22,614 nucleotides of DNA, taken from Nitrososphaerota archaeon (GTDB taxonomy: Archaea; Thermoproteota; Nitrososphaeria; Nitrososphaerales; CADDZS01). This document shows positions 7,456 through 17,165 of the stretch, one piece after another (the first letter of the stretch is position 1; the number at the start of each line of letters is the position of its first letter). The position numbers and the translations under genes are program-made. Where the stretch lies: NCBI GenBank assembly GCA_021325255.1, contig JAJPHP010000068.1, forward strand, positions 1 to 22,614. The letters run 5' to 3'. The notes beneath the pieces were generated by a model, which saw only the letters and a program-made list of their open reading frames with translations, was not told where the DNA came from and ran no database searches.

Positions 7456-10400
7456 GTGAACTGTCTCAAAAGCGCACTTGAATCGAGTTTGGACATTTTC
7501 TACGAAGGCGATGGTAACAAAATAGCGAAAACTTTCTACATTCCCGTACTCAAGCAATCCTCGAGCTACAAGCGCGTTTCAGGATACTTCAGCCTCGATA
7601 GCTTGGTGGTTGTTGCAACCGGACTTGCGGGCTTGATTAAAAATGACGGAAAAATGAATCTCGTCCTTGGGGCACACGATGTCGGGAAAGATCTGAATGA
7701 AGCCTACCTCTTGAGTAGAGATAGGGCTCAAGATCTGCTCAAGGATATCGGAGAGAGAATTTCTTCAGGTCTTGAGAGGATCGAGGACATTCTAGTCAGA
7801 AGAAGAATTGAAGCTATTGCTTGGATGCTTGCAAATGGAACATTGGAAATCAGGGTGGCAATTCCCAAGAGAACGTACCTTGGTCTGGGCAATGGAATAT
7901 TTCATGAAAAGGTTCTAGTGTTCGACGATCAAAACGGATGTACAGTTGCAGCAGCGGGGAGTGCGAACGAAACACTCGCAGCTTACAGTGTGAACGGTGA
8001 AAACCTCACTGTTCACATGTCTTGGAAGGAAGGTCATCAAGAGTATCTTGAGAGATACAAAAGCAAGTTTGAGAGCCTGTGGTCTGACACTCATCCAGAT
8101 TACTATGTGCTTCCACTTCCCGAAGCTCTCGAAACCAAACTGAAGGAGAGGTTCTACCCAGATTCGAGGCCCGAGTTCGATCCTCTGGAGCAGAAGGAAG
8201 TCGTACAATTCGAACTGATGCCGGATCGGGACACATGCGCAAGGTTGGTGCCAGTGGCAAAACTAGTGAAGGAGCTGGGCCGGATCAGAGGCTTTGCCCA
8301 GCTAGGACTAGGTCCCGTCAGGCTGTATCCTCATCAGATCTTCACAGTTGATTTTGCGCTGGGCAGATTTCCTCACAGAGTCCTACTTGCAGATGAGGTC
8401 GGGCTGGGCAAGACACTGGAGGCTGGAGCGATAATCAAGAGACTCATAGACATGAAGGGAGTTCAAAGGATTCTGATACTCTCTCCAAGAAATGTGGCAA
8501 GACAATGGCTGGATGAACTCTGGATTCATTTTGGGTTGAGATTCTGGTTTTTCGAGCCCGCATCCAAGAGCTATATATCTGCGGATGGCTCTTCGACAGA
8601 TCTTGGAAAGGAAAACCCCTTTGACAGAAACGGCATTGATTTCATGATATGTTCCTGGCACTATGCGCGGGGTACCAAGAGGAGGCCCTCGGAACTGATG
8701 CAGGCTACAAAGTACTTCGATCTTGTCATAGTGGACGAGGCACACAATGCGAGGATGAAGCGTGAATCAAGTGGTAAGGTCATTCCTACTAGGTTGAATG
8801 AGCTCTGCAACTGGCTGGGGGTAACAAGCCCAAACATGATACTCTTGACTGCAACGCCTGTTCAGCTTCGTTCAGTCGAAGCACTTGACCTGCTAAGGAT
8901 ACTTGGATTGGGAGGGCCTTGGGTTCATGAAAGCGATTTCGAAAAGTACTATGAAATAATAACTAAACAAAACGAGGAAATAGACAACGATGAGTGGCTC
9001 TTCGCATTCGAGTTGGCGGGTTGGATCGCGAAAAATTACCTTTCAGAGAAAGAAACATCGAAGATCCTCTCGAAGATCTTCAAAGACGAGGAATCTGCCT
9101 ACAGTCTTTCGCAAGCAATTACTCGCGAGAGAATCACTTTGCAGAATATTCAGACGCTGAGCCGAAAGCATTCCCCTTCTTCTCTGAAACAGTTTCTTCT
9201 CGCCTTCAGCCCTGTTCAATGGTTTATGGTCAGGAATACGAGAGAGAATCTTGAAAAGCTTGGTTATGTGTTTCCAAATCGAGTTCTTGATGAAGTTCCC
9301 GTGGAACTAGAACGAAAACATTCAGAAATCCTAGATAAGCTTGATGAGTACCTGTCGAACCACTACGCAAAATACGAAAGATATCTCTCTCCTGAGAACA
9401 AGGGTGTCTTAGGATTTGTAAAGTCGGTATATCATCAAAGGTTCGTCAGCTCGTTTTCCTCAGCTTATCTTACTGTCAGAGACAGAAGGTTGTTTCTCGA
9501 AGCGCTGCTGGAAGGAGATAGAGATGCACTCCTTCGAGTAGCTTCCAAGCTTTTCGTTGAGGAAGAGTGGGAGGAAGACGAAGAACGACTCATTGAATCG
9601 ATGGAAGAAGCTTTGGACAAAGGCGCAAGGAGCCTGATACTTTCGGAATTAAAGTTTCTCAGAGATCTAGAGTCGGCTCTCCAAAAGTATGATCCTCAGA
9701 TCTTGAGTGGAGATGATCCGAAACTCAAAAAACTCGTCGAGGTAGTCGATGGCCTTGTCTCAAAAGGACACAAGGTCCTGACATTCAGCAAGTACACGGA
9801 TACTGTGGACGCAGTTGTGAAATTCCTAGGCCGGAATAGCTCTAGCCTGACCAAAAGCGAAATTGGTATTTACACTGGCGAAGGAGGAAAAGTGTTCGAT
9901 CTCGATCAAAATAGATACATTTTGGTGGGAAAGGAAGAAGTGAGAAGGGCATTAGAGACTGGGCCTCTCAAGATACTAATCTGCAGCGATGCCGCAAGCG
10001 AAGGCCTCAACTTGCAGTCGGCGAGCGCAGTGGTCAATGTTGACATGCCTTGGAACCCAGCAAGAGTCGAGCAAAGAGTGGGAAGAGCTGACAGGCTTGG
10101 CCAGAAAGCAGCAGAGGTTCTTGTGAAAAATGTATGGTATCCTGAATCAATTGAGGCGCAAATGTACAAGGCTCTTTTTGATAGGAAGGAGATCTACAAA
10201 CTTGTGGTCGGACCTGCCCAAGAGATCTTCAGCGAGGCAATGCGCAGAGCATTGGATACCAATGCAACCGGAGCAGAACTTAGAAAAATAGTTTCGGACA
10301 CCTTCGATACTCTGCACCGAATAAAGGAGGAAGTAACAAAGACCGCGGGGTCTCTTTCTGGGCAAGGATTTCAGGGCGGACATTACCAAGATAATGAAGT

Positions 10401-10791
10401 GATAGATAGAATCCTAAGTTTTGCGAAGAGTGCCTCAAAAGCACTTGGTTACTCAGTATCCACCAGGGATAACCTATTCAATATTGAAGATGAAGGTGTC
10501 CACCCGAAGCTACCCAAAGACCTAGCGCTGTGGAATTCTGCAAGCTTGGAAGAGGGTAGACCAAATGCCCTGACACCGGCCAATCCTATAGTGCAATTCC
10601 TAGCTGACAGAGTGATTGCGGAAGGGGCCGGAATCAGCAAAATGCAACACAGGAAAAGCGTGTATCTTATCAGCGGATTCGACGGGCTCGCAGAGATCGC
10701 CACGATAGAGGGCGATTCCAAGGTAGCCGAAGTCTTGCAAGCTCCAAAAGTGTTTGACCTTTTGGATGAGATGTTGCGGGAGGCGAGCTAG
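7456..10791 (+). CDS. PLD-family nuclease fused to SNF2/DEAH helicase (predicted defence helicase)
   Basis: A 1111-aa fusion. Residues 1-215 are a phospholipase-D-like nuclease domain with a single H-E-K signature (H150, K152, in GIFHEKVLVF) followed by a G-S-A-N-E motif near 168-172; such domains dimerise to make one active site. Residues 290-930 are a superfamily 2 SNF2/RapA-like motor: Walker A A-D-E-V-G-L-G-K-T (312-320), D-E-A-H (427-430), L-T-A-T-P (464-468), motif V S-D-A-A-S-E-G-L-N (about 843) and motif VI Q-R-V-G-R-A-D-R (about 872). It likely translocates on DNA and cuts it. The start is GTG at 7456. Its TAG stop abuts the ATG of the next gene, so the two are one operon. The same architecture occurs beside DUF1156 methylases and DUF499 ATPases in defence islands. 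Confidence 0.9.
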   Translation: MNCLKSALESSLDIFYEGDGNKIAKTFYIPVLKQSSSYKRVSGYFSLDSLVVVATGLAGLIKNDGKMNLVLGAHDVGKDLNEAYLLSRDRAQDLLKDIGERISSGLERIEDILVRRRIEAIAWMLANGTLEIRVAIPKRTYLGLGNGIFHEKVLVFDDQNGCTVAAAGSANETLAAYSVNGENLTVHMSWKEGHQEYLERYKSKFESLWSDTHPDYYVLPLPEALETKLKERFYPDSRPEFDPLEQKEVVQFELMPDRDTCARLVPVAKLVKELGRIRGFAQLGLGPVRLYPHQIFTVDFALGRFPHRVLLADEVGLGKTLEAGAIIKRLIDMKGVQRILILSPRNVARQWLDELWIHFGLRFWFFEPASKSYISADGSSTDLGKENPFDRNGIDFMICSWHYARGTKRRPSELMQATKYFDLVIVDEAHNARMKRESSGKVIPTRLNELCNWLGVTSPNMILLTATPVQLRSVEALDLLRILGLGGPWVHESDFEKYYEIITKQNEEIDNDEWLFAFELAGWIAKNYLSEKETSKILSKIFKDEESAYSLSQAITRERITLQNIQTLSRKHSPSSLKQFLLAFSPVQWFMVRNTRENLEKLGYVFPNRVLDEVPVELERKHSEILDKLDEYLSNHYAKYERYLSPENKGVLGFVKSVYHQRFVSSFSSAYLTVRDRRLFLEALLEGDRDALLRVASKLFVEEEWEEDEERLIESMEEALDKGARSLILSELKFLRDLESALQKYDPQILSGDDPKLKKLVEVVDGLVSKGHKVLTFSKYTDTVDAVVKFLGRNSSSLTKSEIGIYTGEGGKVFDLDQNRYILVGKEEVRRALETGPLKILICSDAASEGLNLQSASAVVNVDMPWNPARVEQRVGRADRLGQKAAEVLVKNVWYPESIEAQMYKALFDRKEIYKLVVGPAQEIFSEAMRRALDTNATGAELRKIVSDTFDTLHRIKEEVTKTAGSLSGQGFQGGHYQDNEVIDRILSFAKSASKALGYSVSTRDNLFNIEDEGVHPKLPKDLALWNSASLEEGRPNALTPANPIVQFLADRVIAEGAGISKMQHRKSVYLISGFDGLAEIATIEGDSKVAEVLQAPKVFDLLDEMLREAS
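7989..8017. repeat. 12-bp inverted repeat inside the helicase gene
   Basis: TGTGAACGGTGA and TCACTGTTCACA are complementary over 12 positions with one G-T pair, separated by AAACC. The repeat lies over codons ~178-187, just after the PLD motif. As RNA it would be a stable hairpin; as DNA it resembles an operator. It may be chance. Confidence 0.5.
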
Positions 10792-11328
10792 ATGAATGAA
10801 ATGAGTTGCGAGTGTACCAAACTCATTGATAATTTGATCACTAGAAACAGGAGAGATGCCAAGCAGGTCGGCTTTCAATTTAGGAACAGCCTCGATGCTT
10901 TCAAATCTGGAATCGTTGAAGGAGCTAAAGAGCTGATTGCCAGGCATCTGTATCGGTCCGGGGTGTACCAGGCAAGTCTTGACTCTAGCTTGAGCCGACA
11001 TTTCGATCCATTGAAAATACTCTCCAGTTTAGAAAAAAGAGTCTCTAAATCGGAACCTGATATCTACAGCTTCTTTCTTCAAAACAAACAAAGAGTGGAA
11101 GAACAAAGTCAGGGTGTAGACATTGACAAACTTCTGAGAGGAGTCCTCAAAAACAAGGAGAGCTCAAAGGGGCTGCTTGAGGGCAATGTTCTTCGGGAAT
11201 TAGCTCAGGTGAAACTGCTCATTGAACGAATGGAGAGGCTCGACAAGTATCTTGCTTCTTGGAGAGAATCGATACGAATGGAAGGAACTGTTGAAATGAA
11301 AGTGATAGTGGACATCCATTCGCCCTAA
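10792..11328 (+). CDS. Hypothetical 178-aa partner of the PLD-helicase
   Basis: The ATG follows the helicase stop codon with no gap, which implies translational coupling and a stoichiometric partner. The protein is mostly alpha-helical and highly charged. Residues 1-55 hold an amphipathic region, and residues ~125-165 form a leucine-patterned, coiled-coil-like segment (LRELAQVKLLIERMERLDKY). No membrane segment, no clear zinc site (only C7 and C9 near the N-terminus) and no catalytic motif is visible. I do not recognise the family. From its position I infer an adaptor or regulatory subunit of the helicase/methylase/ATPase module. It ends 7 bases from the stop of the convergent methylase gene. 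Confidence 0.75.
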   Translation: MNEMSCECTKLIDNLITRNRRDAKQVGFQFRNSLDAFKSGIVEGAKELIARHLYRSGVYQASLDSSLSRHFDPLKILSSLEKRVSKSEPDIYSFFLQNKQRVEEQSQGVDIDKLLRGVLKNKESSKGLLEGNVLRELAQVKLLIERMERLDKYLASWRESIRMEGTVEMKVIVDIHSP

Positions 11329-11335
11329 AAGGCAT

Positions 11336-14131
11336 TTACAGATAATGAGTCAGGCTCTCCCCAGTTTTGCGCGTTGCTTCTGGATTATGACCTAGGCTCT
11401 CAATCAGAGCGTTAGCAGTCCTGCTCTCGTCGACCAGAGACTTTGCAGCACCTCCATTCATTCCCAGTTGGGCTATGACCCTAAGTACTCCTAGGAAACC
11501 AGAGTCCGAAGAGTCTCTTCCAGTTTCAACAAGGAGGTTTTTCACGGCTTGCAATCCCATCTTCTCATAGACCACCAAGGCCGCCTGCACCACATCTATC
11601 AGCGTTCTAAGAGTTTCAGGTTTGTTGATCCTGATGCTTCCCCTTTCGACTCTTTGGAGGGCGGAGAGGACGGTGATCTTGTTTCCCTTTTTCTCGACCA
11701 GGCCTCGTCCTCCTTTTACATCGAGTGAATCGAGGCTTATGTTTCCTCCAAATACTGTCGCTATTCTCGCCAGATCATACTCCGCCTGAAGGTATGGAAA
11801 GTTTCTAAGCAAATTCAGATATGCAAGTGTTTCGAAATCTGCGGATGGAATGTCAGCAGTCAGAAACCTGTTCACGACTTCAGCTACGATTTTGAGCGCG
11901 TCTTCTGGCCCTTTTATCTGACCTGTCGCGTCTTTCACTGTGGAGTAGTCGGCGAATTTTCCCAGGACTGGGCCGTAGGTGCTCACAATGAGGTCGGGTC
12001 CTGAAATTCCAAGAGCGCTGTGCTCTTTCACTTTTTTCTCTGCTTCGTCGTATAGTTCTCGATTTACTTCCTCCCACAGTCCTCTTTTTTCAACTAGTCT
12101 CTTTTTGCATGCGAGCAAAACAGTAACCTTCAATACACCCTTCTCTTTCTTCCCGAACTTTTCTCCAGGTTCTGTTAGAACAGGCCATGAAGCTGTGAAT
12201 GTGAAACCTGCTCTGATCAATGAGGTTGCAAGACCCGCCCAGGCCTCAGCTTTCCTGTGAGTGAACATCACTGTGAGCCTTCCATCATCGCGTAAGACCC
12301 GGTTCATTTCCTTGAAGCCGGCCTCCATCTTTGACTGGTAATGCTGATCTGCTAGCTTCTTTGCGCTACCAGATCCGATATCCTTGAAGAGGGAACTGTT
12401 TGCAACGGCTTCTTCTGTTGTGTCTGTAAGCTCTGATTTGAACGCTTGCGGGAACACGTCTCCAAGCGTTCGCTTCATCCAGACATAGAAGAAGTTCATT
12501 ACCTCGCCGTACATCACATTTTCAGCGTACGGTGGGTCGACGACTATGCACTCAATGCTCTTGTCAGGAATATCCCTCATGTTGGCGGCATCGCCTGAGA
12601 GTATTCGAGGGGTTTGCCTTTCGGCTGGAAGGAGCTTGATTAACTCGGTCAGGGCATCGATTGTTTTGTTTGTAGCCCACGGCCACAACATTGTAGGATG
12701 ATCCCATTCGGCGTAGCTTGTTTTGAACGGGAAGCCTTGGAGGCCCATTGCATGCGCAACTGTGGCCCGATTGACACTCCACAGACTGAGTAAACAATTA
12801 TTGTCAATACATCGATCAAAAACCATTACAAAATATACAACCACTGCCTCTGCAAATTCGTATTCTGGAGTGCCTTCCTTCAACCCCTCAAAGAGACCTT
12901 TCTTTAACTCGGAAAGTTTTTCAAGATAGGTCAAGTGAACTAGGAGCTGGCGAGGATTGAATAGATCGCACCAGCGTTCCATTCCATATTGTAATGGGCG
13001 AGTATCAAAATAAATCTCAGGAAACTTTTCCACTGGAACTAATCCTGATTGATTCCATCTCTCTAGTTTCTCTTTCAGTCTTTGCTCGGCTCTCCCGACA
13101 GCTTCGATCTCCTCCTTTTTCGGAACACGGAAATACCACTTCATCGACCTGCCAGAAGAAGGAATCTTAGAGCACACCGCATAGAGCTGGTGGCCCATCC
13201 TTTGCGCTCTTGCCTCAGTCTTTACACAATCCCCTCCGTTGACCTTTCCACAATTAATACACTTGGCGTCCTTTCCTACATCTGTTCCCTCGTCAGGATC
13301 GAACCCGCGCTCTTTTGGGTTTTCAATTATTTCGAATGTGCAGCTCATTCTGTCTTTGAAAAGTACAGGCTTCGCAGCTATCTTTTCAGAATCTGTTCTT
13401 ACGATCCACCAGTTTGGAGATAGTGGGATCATTGTTCCACAATGCTCGCATCGAATTGTCCGACTCCAGAGGTAGGCATACACTTTCTCACCCTGAACTT
13501 TTGGAAAGAATTCCTCAAGTTCTTTCTTAGCCGATTCGTGAACTTTGAGACAGAATTCTTTAACCGCTGGAATCAGTTTTTCTCCAAATTTAGATGGGTA
13601 TTCCAGCGTCGCTCTGAGGATAACATACGAAACAGGATTGAGGTCGCTTGCGATAGCTGGTAGACCGAGTCTTACAGCTTCGTAAGGGACACTGCCTCCT
13701 CCTGCCATCGGATCTAGTACTGTTGGAAGCTTGCCTCCCCACGATGAGAGTGCCTGCTCCTTTAGCCAAGCCAGCTCCTGATCAGAGGGAACATGTTTGA
13801 AAGCCCGGCCCCATGAAAACGGATTACTCGCAAGCTTCTTCTTTTGCGACTTCCCCTCTAGCACAATTTTCAAAGCTCCACTCATATCCTTATCGAGAGG
13901 CATACCAAGAAGTCTCAGAAACTTTTTTTTATCTCCCTTTGAGGGAATAATTGAACCAGAAATCGTTGCACGGCAACTCGTCAACGGGCGACGCGCAAAC
14001 CATACGTGGAGGCTGTTAACGCCCGGAACCTGACTTGTGCTCCTCTCGCGCACACTCTCGATTCCTACTTCCGTAATTGGAAACCAGTCATCGATCAATG
14101 CGTCCCTTTGTTTCGTTAGATCTTCCTGCAA
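11336..14131 (-). CDS. DUF1156 adenine-specific DNA methylase with Zn-ribbon (COG1743 type)
   Basis: A 931-aa SAM-dependent DNA N6-adenine methyltransferase. The N-terminus shows the DUF1156 signature W-F-P-I-T-E-V-G, then S-L-H-V-W-F-A-R-R-P-L (residues 40-50). The SAM-binding motif I is D-P-M-A-G-G-G-S (140-147), with D-L-N-P at 163-166; the catalytic motif is D-P-P-Y (532-535). Between them lies a ~370-residue insert with C-E-H-C (228-231) and C-I-N-C (291-294), which form a zinc ribbon probably used in DNA recognition. The C-terminal 250 residues are helical. The expected role is modification of host DNA so that the linked helicase/nuclease spares it. The start is TTG at 14131; a second TTG at residue 12 (before I-D-D-W-F-P) would also preserve the conserved domain. 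It diverges from the DUF499 gene and converges with 10792-11328. Confidence 0.92.
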   Translation of the reverse strand: MQEDLTKQRDALIDDWFPITEVGIESVRERSTSQVPGVNSLHVWFARRPLTSCRATISGSIIPSKGDKKKFLRLLGMPLDKDMSGALKIVLEGKSQKKKLASNPFSWGRAFKHVPSDQELAWLKEQALSSWGGKLPTVLDPMAGGGSVPYEAVRLGLPAIASDLNPVSYVILRATLEYPSKFGEKLIPAVKEFCLKVHESAKKELEEFFPKVQGEKVYAYLWSRTIRCEHCGTMIPLSPNWWIVRTDSEKIAAKPVLFKDRMSCTFEIIENPKERGFDPDEGTDVGKDAKCINCGKVNGGDCVKTEARAQRMGHQLYAVCSKIPSSGRSMKWYFRVPKKEEIEAVGRAEQRLKEKLERWNQSGLVPVEKFPEIYFDTRPLQYGMERWCDLFNPRQLLVHLTYLEKLSELKKGLFEGLKEGTPEYEFAEAVVVYFVMVFDRCIDNNCLLSLWSVNRATVAHAMGLQGFPFKTSYAEWDHPTMLWPWATNKTIDALTELIKLLPAERQTPRILSGDAANMRDIPDKSIECIVVDPPYAENVMYGEVMNFFYVWMKRTLGDVFPQAFKSELTDTTEEAVANSSLFKDIGSGSAKKLADQHYQSKMEAGFKEMNRVLRDDGRLTVMFTHRKAEAWAGLATSLIRAGFTFTASWPVLTEPGEKFGKKEKGVLKVTVLLACKKRLVEKRGLWEEVNRELYDEAEKKVKEHSALGISGPDLIVSTYGPVLGKFADYSTVKDATGQIKGPEDALKIVAEVVNRFLTADIPSADFETLAYLNLLRNFPYLQAEYDLARIATVFGGNISLDSLDVKGGRGLVEKKGNKITVLSALQRVERGSIRINKPETLRTLIDVVQAALVVYEKMGLQAVKNLLVETGRDSSDSGFLGVLRVIAQLGMNGGAAKSLVDESRTANALIESLGHNPEATRKTGESLTHYL

Positions 14132-14207
14132 AAGTGCTCGACGTAGCTAATCCTAGGAACGATCAGTACTTATTTATTAGCCAAGAAACGCTGGTTTTCA
14201 CACGCTC
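14132..14207. promoter_or_regulatory. Divergent promoter region of the methylase and the DUF499 ATPase
   Basis: The 76 bases between the two divergent start codons contain one A/T-rich core, ACTTATTTATTAG (14168-14180), which reads as a TATA-like box on both strands. It lies about 30-40 bases from each start. Shared or competing transcription of modification and motor genes is inferred. No clear operator palindrome is visible. Confidence 0.45.
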
Positions 14208-17165
14208 ATGTCATCTAATCCTATTCCGATATGGCGTGAAGAAGCTTGCATTCCAAGAAGGGAGGTCATCGAAGGTACTCTTACTGACGCGGAGCTTGCT
14301 CTAAGCCTATCTGCTGTGGCCTGGGGGAGAGCAAAATCTCCGTACAACGATCCGGTTGCATTTTTCCAATCTACTCATCTGACCAGCAGTATGAAGACAA
14401 TCGTTGAAAGTGTTCTTGGAAGGCTATCGAGGTCAAGAACTGACGTCAACCCAATCATGGTTTTGGACGTTGGGTTCGGTGGAGGAAAGACCCACACACT
14501 CGTCACGATATTTTACGCTGCAAAACATCCACTGGAAGCCCAAAAATATCTTCTCAAAGACCTGAAGCAACCGACAAAAGTGAAAGTCGTGGCCATTTCA
14601 GGGGATGAATATGGAAGTGAGGGTGTCGAGCGTGATGGAGTGAAAATTAAAACAATCTGGGGTGACCTATTCTGGCAGCTAGGCGTCTATCAAAAGTTTT
14701 CAAAACTTGACAAAGATGCGCTGATTCCCAGCCTTGACGACATCCGAACCGCCATCAGAGGAAATCCAACGCTCGTACTGATAGACGAGCTTCCCACGTA
14801 TTTCAAATTACTCGCTTCAGAGGGGAGTGTCGACAAGGCGGTACAATTCATACAGAGACTCGTCATCGCGGTTTCTGAAATAGAGGATGCGGCTCTGCTG
14901 CTTGCGATAGCTGAAGATGTGTACAAGTCTGAAGCTGATCGTGCACGTAAAGCAATAAGCGAGGCAGTCGAAGAAGCAGTGGCTGAGACGAGAGCGCACA
15001 TAAGAAGAAAAGAAACCGTTCTCGTCCCAGTAGCCGAAGAGGATGTCGTTCACATCCTGAAACGCAGGCTTTTTGAAAAGATATCTGAAGTTCAAGCGGT
15101 CACCACCTCTGATGCATATCATCAATTATATTCCAGATTGGCAGTCCCGGATAAGTGGAAGAGTAGTGAATTCAAGAATTCAATTCAAGAAAACTACCCG
15201 TTCCATCCCGAGCTAATCAGAGTCCTCTACGAAAGAGTTTCAACGATAGACAAGTTCAACAGGACTAGAGGCGCAATCAGACTACTTTCTAGAGTAATTA
15301 GAAGAGTCTGGAAAGAGAAAGAAGGCGATGCTCTTCTCGTTCATCCATTTCACGTTGATCTTGCGGATCAGGGAATTTTGGATGACCTAACGACGGGCCT
15401 TGGAGAGGAGAGGAGAAGAAATGCCGCGGAAGCAGATATCTGGAGCAGCAAAGGAGGGGCGACGGCGCAAGAATTAGATAATCAGTCGCAAGCACACTGG
15501 GGCGCTCCCCTAGTAAGAAGAGCTTGCAATACGATCTACCTTTACAGTCTGGCCGCTGGAAGAGAAGGCGCTCAGGGGATAGCTTCGGAAGCGCTTACAG
15601 ATCTATGCACAACACCGCAGAGACCGGATCACTATATGCGAATCAGGGATACCGTCCTGACATTTCTGCTCGACTCATTCCAGTTCATCGATAGAAGGGG
15701 AGAGAGATACGTATTCGTAAAAGAGCCAACCCCCAGCAGAGTAATAGAACAGCTATCTAGAGATATAACCGAGGACGAGAGCCTAAAAACGATCAGCGAG
15801 AAACTTGGAGAACTTTACTCAGGAGACCCCGAATGGCTATCCGTTGAGTTGTTCCCTTCAAACCCTGCAAAAATTCCCGACCAGCCGTATTGCGTTCTGG
15901 CAATATTGAACCCTAGTCTGCACACCGCTCAGTCAGGAGCAAGAAAGCCATCAGATGACGTTGCAAAGTTTCTCATATACAAAGACGAATCCGGAAAGAA
16001 ACTGCGCCAGTTTTTCAATTCCACTTTCTTACTTGTTGCATCTTCTGATAGACTGGAGTCTTTGAGACTGGCGGCCAGGAGACTGAAAGCGGCAAGGATG
16101 GTTCAGGAAGATCTTCTCAAATTCAACATTCCAAAAGACAGGAAATCAGATGTGGCAGAATACGAGGCAAGGCAGGAGAAGAATGTCAATGATTACCTTA
16201 GAGCTGCTTTCTGCAACTTGGTATATTTTGAGCGGCAGGGGCCATCGATCAAGACAATAAGCTCGAATGGGTATGGAAGCGCAAAGGGTGGCAAGGAAGT
16301 AATAGCTCACCAGCTTGTAAACGTGGTAAACAGAGTCAAGGAGGAAGCTCTAGATCCATCTTATGTGTTTGAGTACGCGTGGCCAAAGGGTGCCGGGAAG
16401 ATATCGGTAAAGTCGATGTATGAGCAATTTAATTCGGTCCCAGGCCTCATAATTCCATCAACGAAGGAAATTTTCCAGAAGACAGTCAAGCGGGGATTGG
16501 ATGAGGGAAGCTGGATTTTGAAACTTGGAGATACAACATTTACGCACGAGAAGCTCCCCACAGTGATTCCTATTGATGAAAAGTCAGAACTTCACACGCT
16601 GGCGGAGGCTGAAAAGATCGGTTTGCTCAAACAGCAAGAAACAAAGATTGCAGTATTTGAACAAAGTTCTGCGCCCGGCGCGAGACAGGAATTCATCAAT
16701 AGTCTGGTGCTCGCCGATGCCCCATTGGAAGCCTTGGCAGATGACCTCGCTAAGAGGGGGAGAAGAGACAAGTTCGACCACATAAGCACTATAACATTGA
16801 AAATGAGCGAAGCTGACCAGATGAATTTAATCAACATAAAAAATCTCTTTACGCGATTGTTTCCAGAAAAAGATATTTCTGCAAGACTTGAAGCAACATT
16901 GCAAAGGCCCCGTCTGCCTAAATTTACACTCACAATAGATGTTACAAAGGAAGATACGTCTCAGGAGGAAGGCAAAAATCTCTTCGACGTCGCATGGAAG
17001 CTAAAAGGAACTGAGTATTGTGATATGACCCTGATTTTGGAATGGGAGAATGGTTCAACGCCAGAACAGGTTGCCGATTTGATAAGGAGCCTTGCGAAGG
17101 ATTCAAAAAATCACATCGTTGCAAGCCTTGAAGCTAGAGTTGGAAGGAAAGGAGCTCCGTCTTAA
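14208..17165 (+). CDS. DUF499 AAA-type ATPase (COG1483 type), predicted defence component
   Basis: A 985-aa P-loop ATPase. Residues 1-85 carry the DUF499 lead-in (LALSLSAVAWG, Y-N-D-P-V-A-F-F). Walker A is G-F-G-G-G-K-T-H-T (89-97), Walker B is V-L-I-D-E-L-P-T-Y (190-198), and an arginine-rich sensor-like segment (FNRTRGAIRLLSRVIRRVW) follows near residue 350-370. Residues 500-985 are helical, charged, and end in repeats that may hold winged-helix-like folds. COG1483 proteins are regularly encoded with DUF1156 methylases and large helicases in prokaryotic defence islands. The biochemical role is unknown, but DNA-dependent ATPase or assembly motor is the usual inference. The ATG at 14208 fits the domain start. 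Its TAA stop overlaps the ATG of the next gene (TAATG). Confidence 0.9.
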   Translation: MSSNPIPIWREEACIPRREVIEGTLTDAELALSLSAVAWGRAKSPYNDPVAFFQSTHLTSSMKTIVESVLGRLSRSRTDVNPIMVLDVGFGGGKTHTLVTIFYAAKHPLEAQKYLLKDLKQPTKVKVVAISGDEYGSEGVERDGVKIKTIWGDLFWQLGVYQKFSKLDKDALIPSLDDIRTAIRGNPTLVLIDELPTYFKLLASEGSVDKAVQFIQRLVIAVSEIEDAALLLAIAEDVYKSEADRARKAISEAVEEAVAETRAHIRRKETVLVPVAEEDVVHILKRRLFEKISEVQAVTTSDAYHQLYSRLAVPDKWKSSEFKNSIQENYPFHPELIRVLYERVSTIDKFNRTRGAIRLLSRVIRRVWKEKEGDALLVHPFHVDLADQGILDDLTTGLGEERRRNAAEADIWSSKGGATAQELDNQSQAHWGAPLVRRACNTIYLYSLAAGREGAQGIASEALTDLCTTPQRPDHYMRIRDTVLTFLLDSFQFIDRRGERYVFVKEPTPSRVIEQLSRDITEDESLKTISEKLGELYSGDPEWLSVELFPSNPAKIPDQPYCVLAILNPSLHTAQSGARKPSDDVAKFLIYKDESGKKLRQFFNSTFLLVASSDRLESLRLAARRLKAARMVQEDLLKFNIPKDRKSDVAEYEARQEKNVNDYLRAAFCNLVYFERQGPSIKTISSNGYGSAKGGKEVIAHQLVNVVNRVKEEALDPSYVFEYAWPKGAGKISVKSMYEQFNSVPGLIIPSTKEIFQKTVKRGLDEGSWILKLGDTTFTHEKLPTVIPIDEKSELHTLAEAEKIGLLKQQETKIAVFEQSSAPGARQEFINSLVLADAPLEALADDLAKRGRRDKFDHISTITLKMSEADQMNLINIKNLFTRLFPEKDISARLEATLQRPRLPKFTLTIDVTKEDTSQEEGKNLFDVAWKLKGTEYCDMTLILEWENGSTPEQVADLIRSLAKDSKNHIVASLEARVGRKGAPS

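Noticed and set aside
7456..14131. DISARM or BREX assignment
   Set aside because: There is no DUF1998 helicase, DrmB, PglZ or BrxC-type protein; the combination of DUF1156 and DUF499 fits the COG1743/COG1483 module better.
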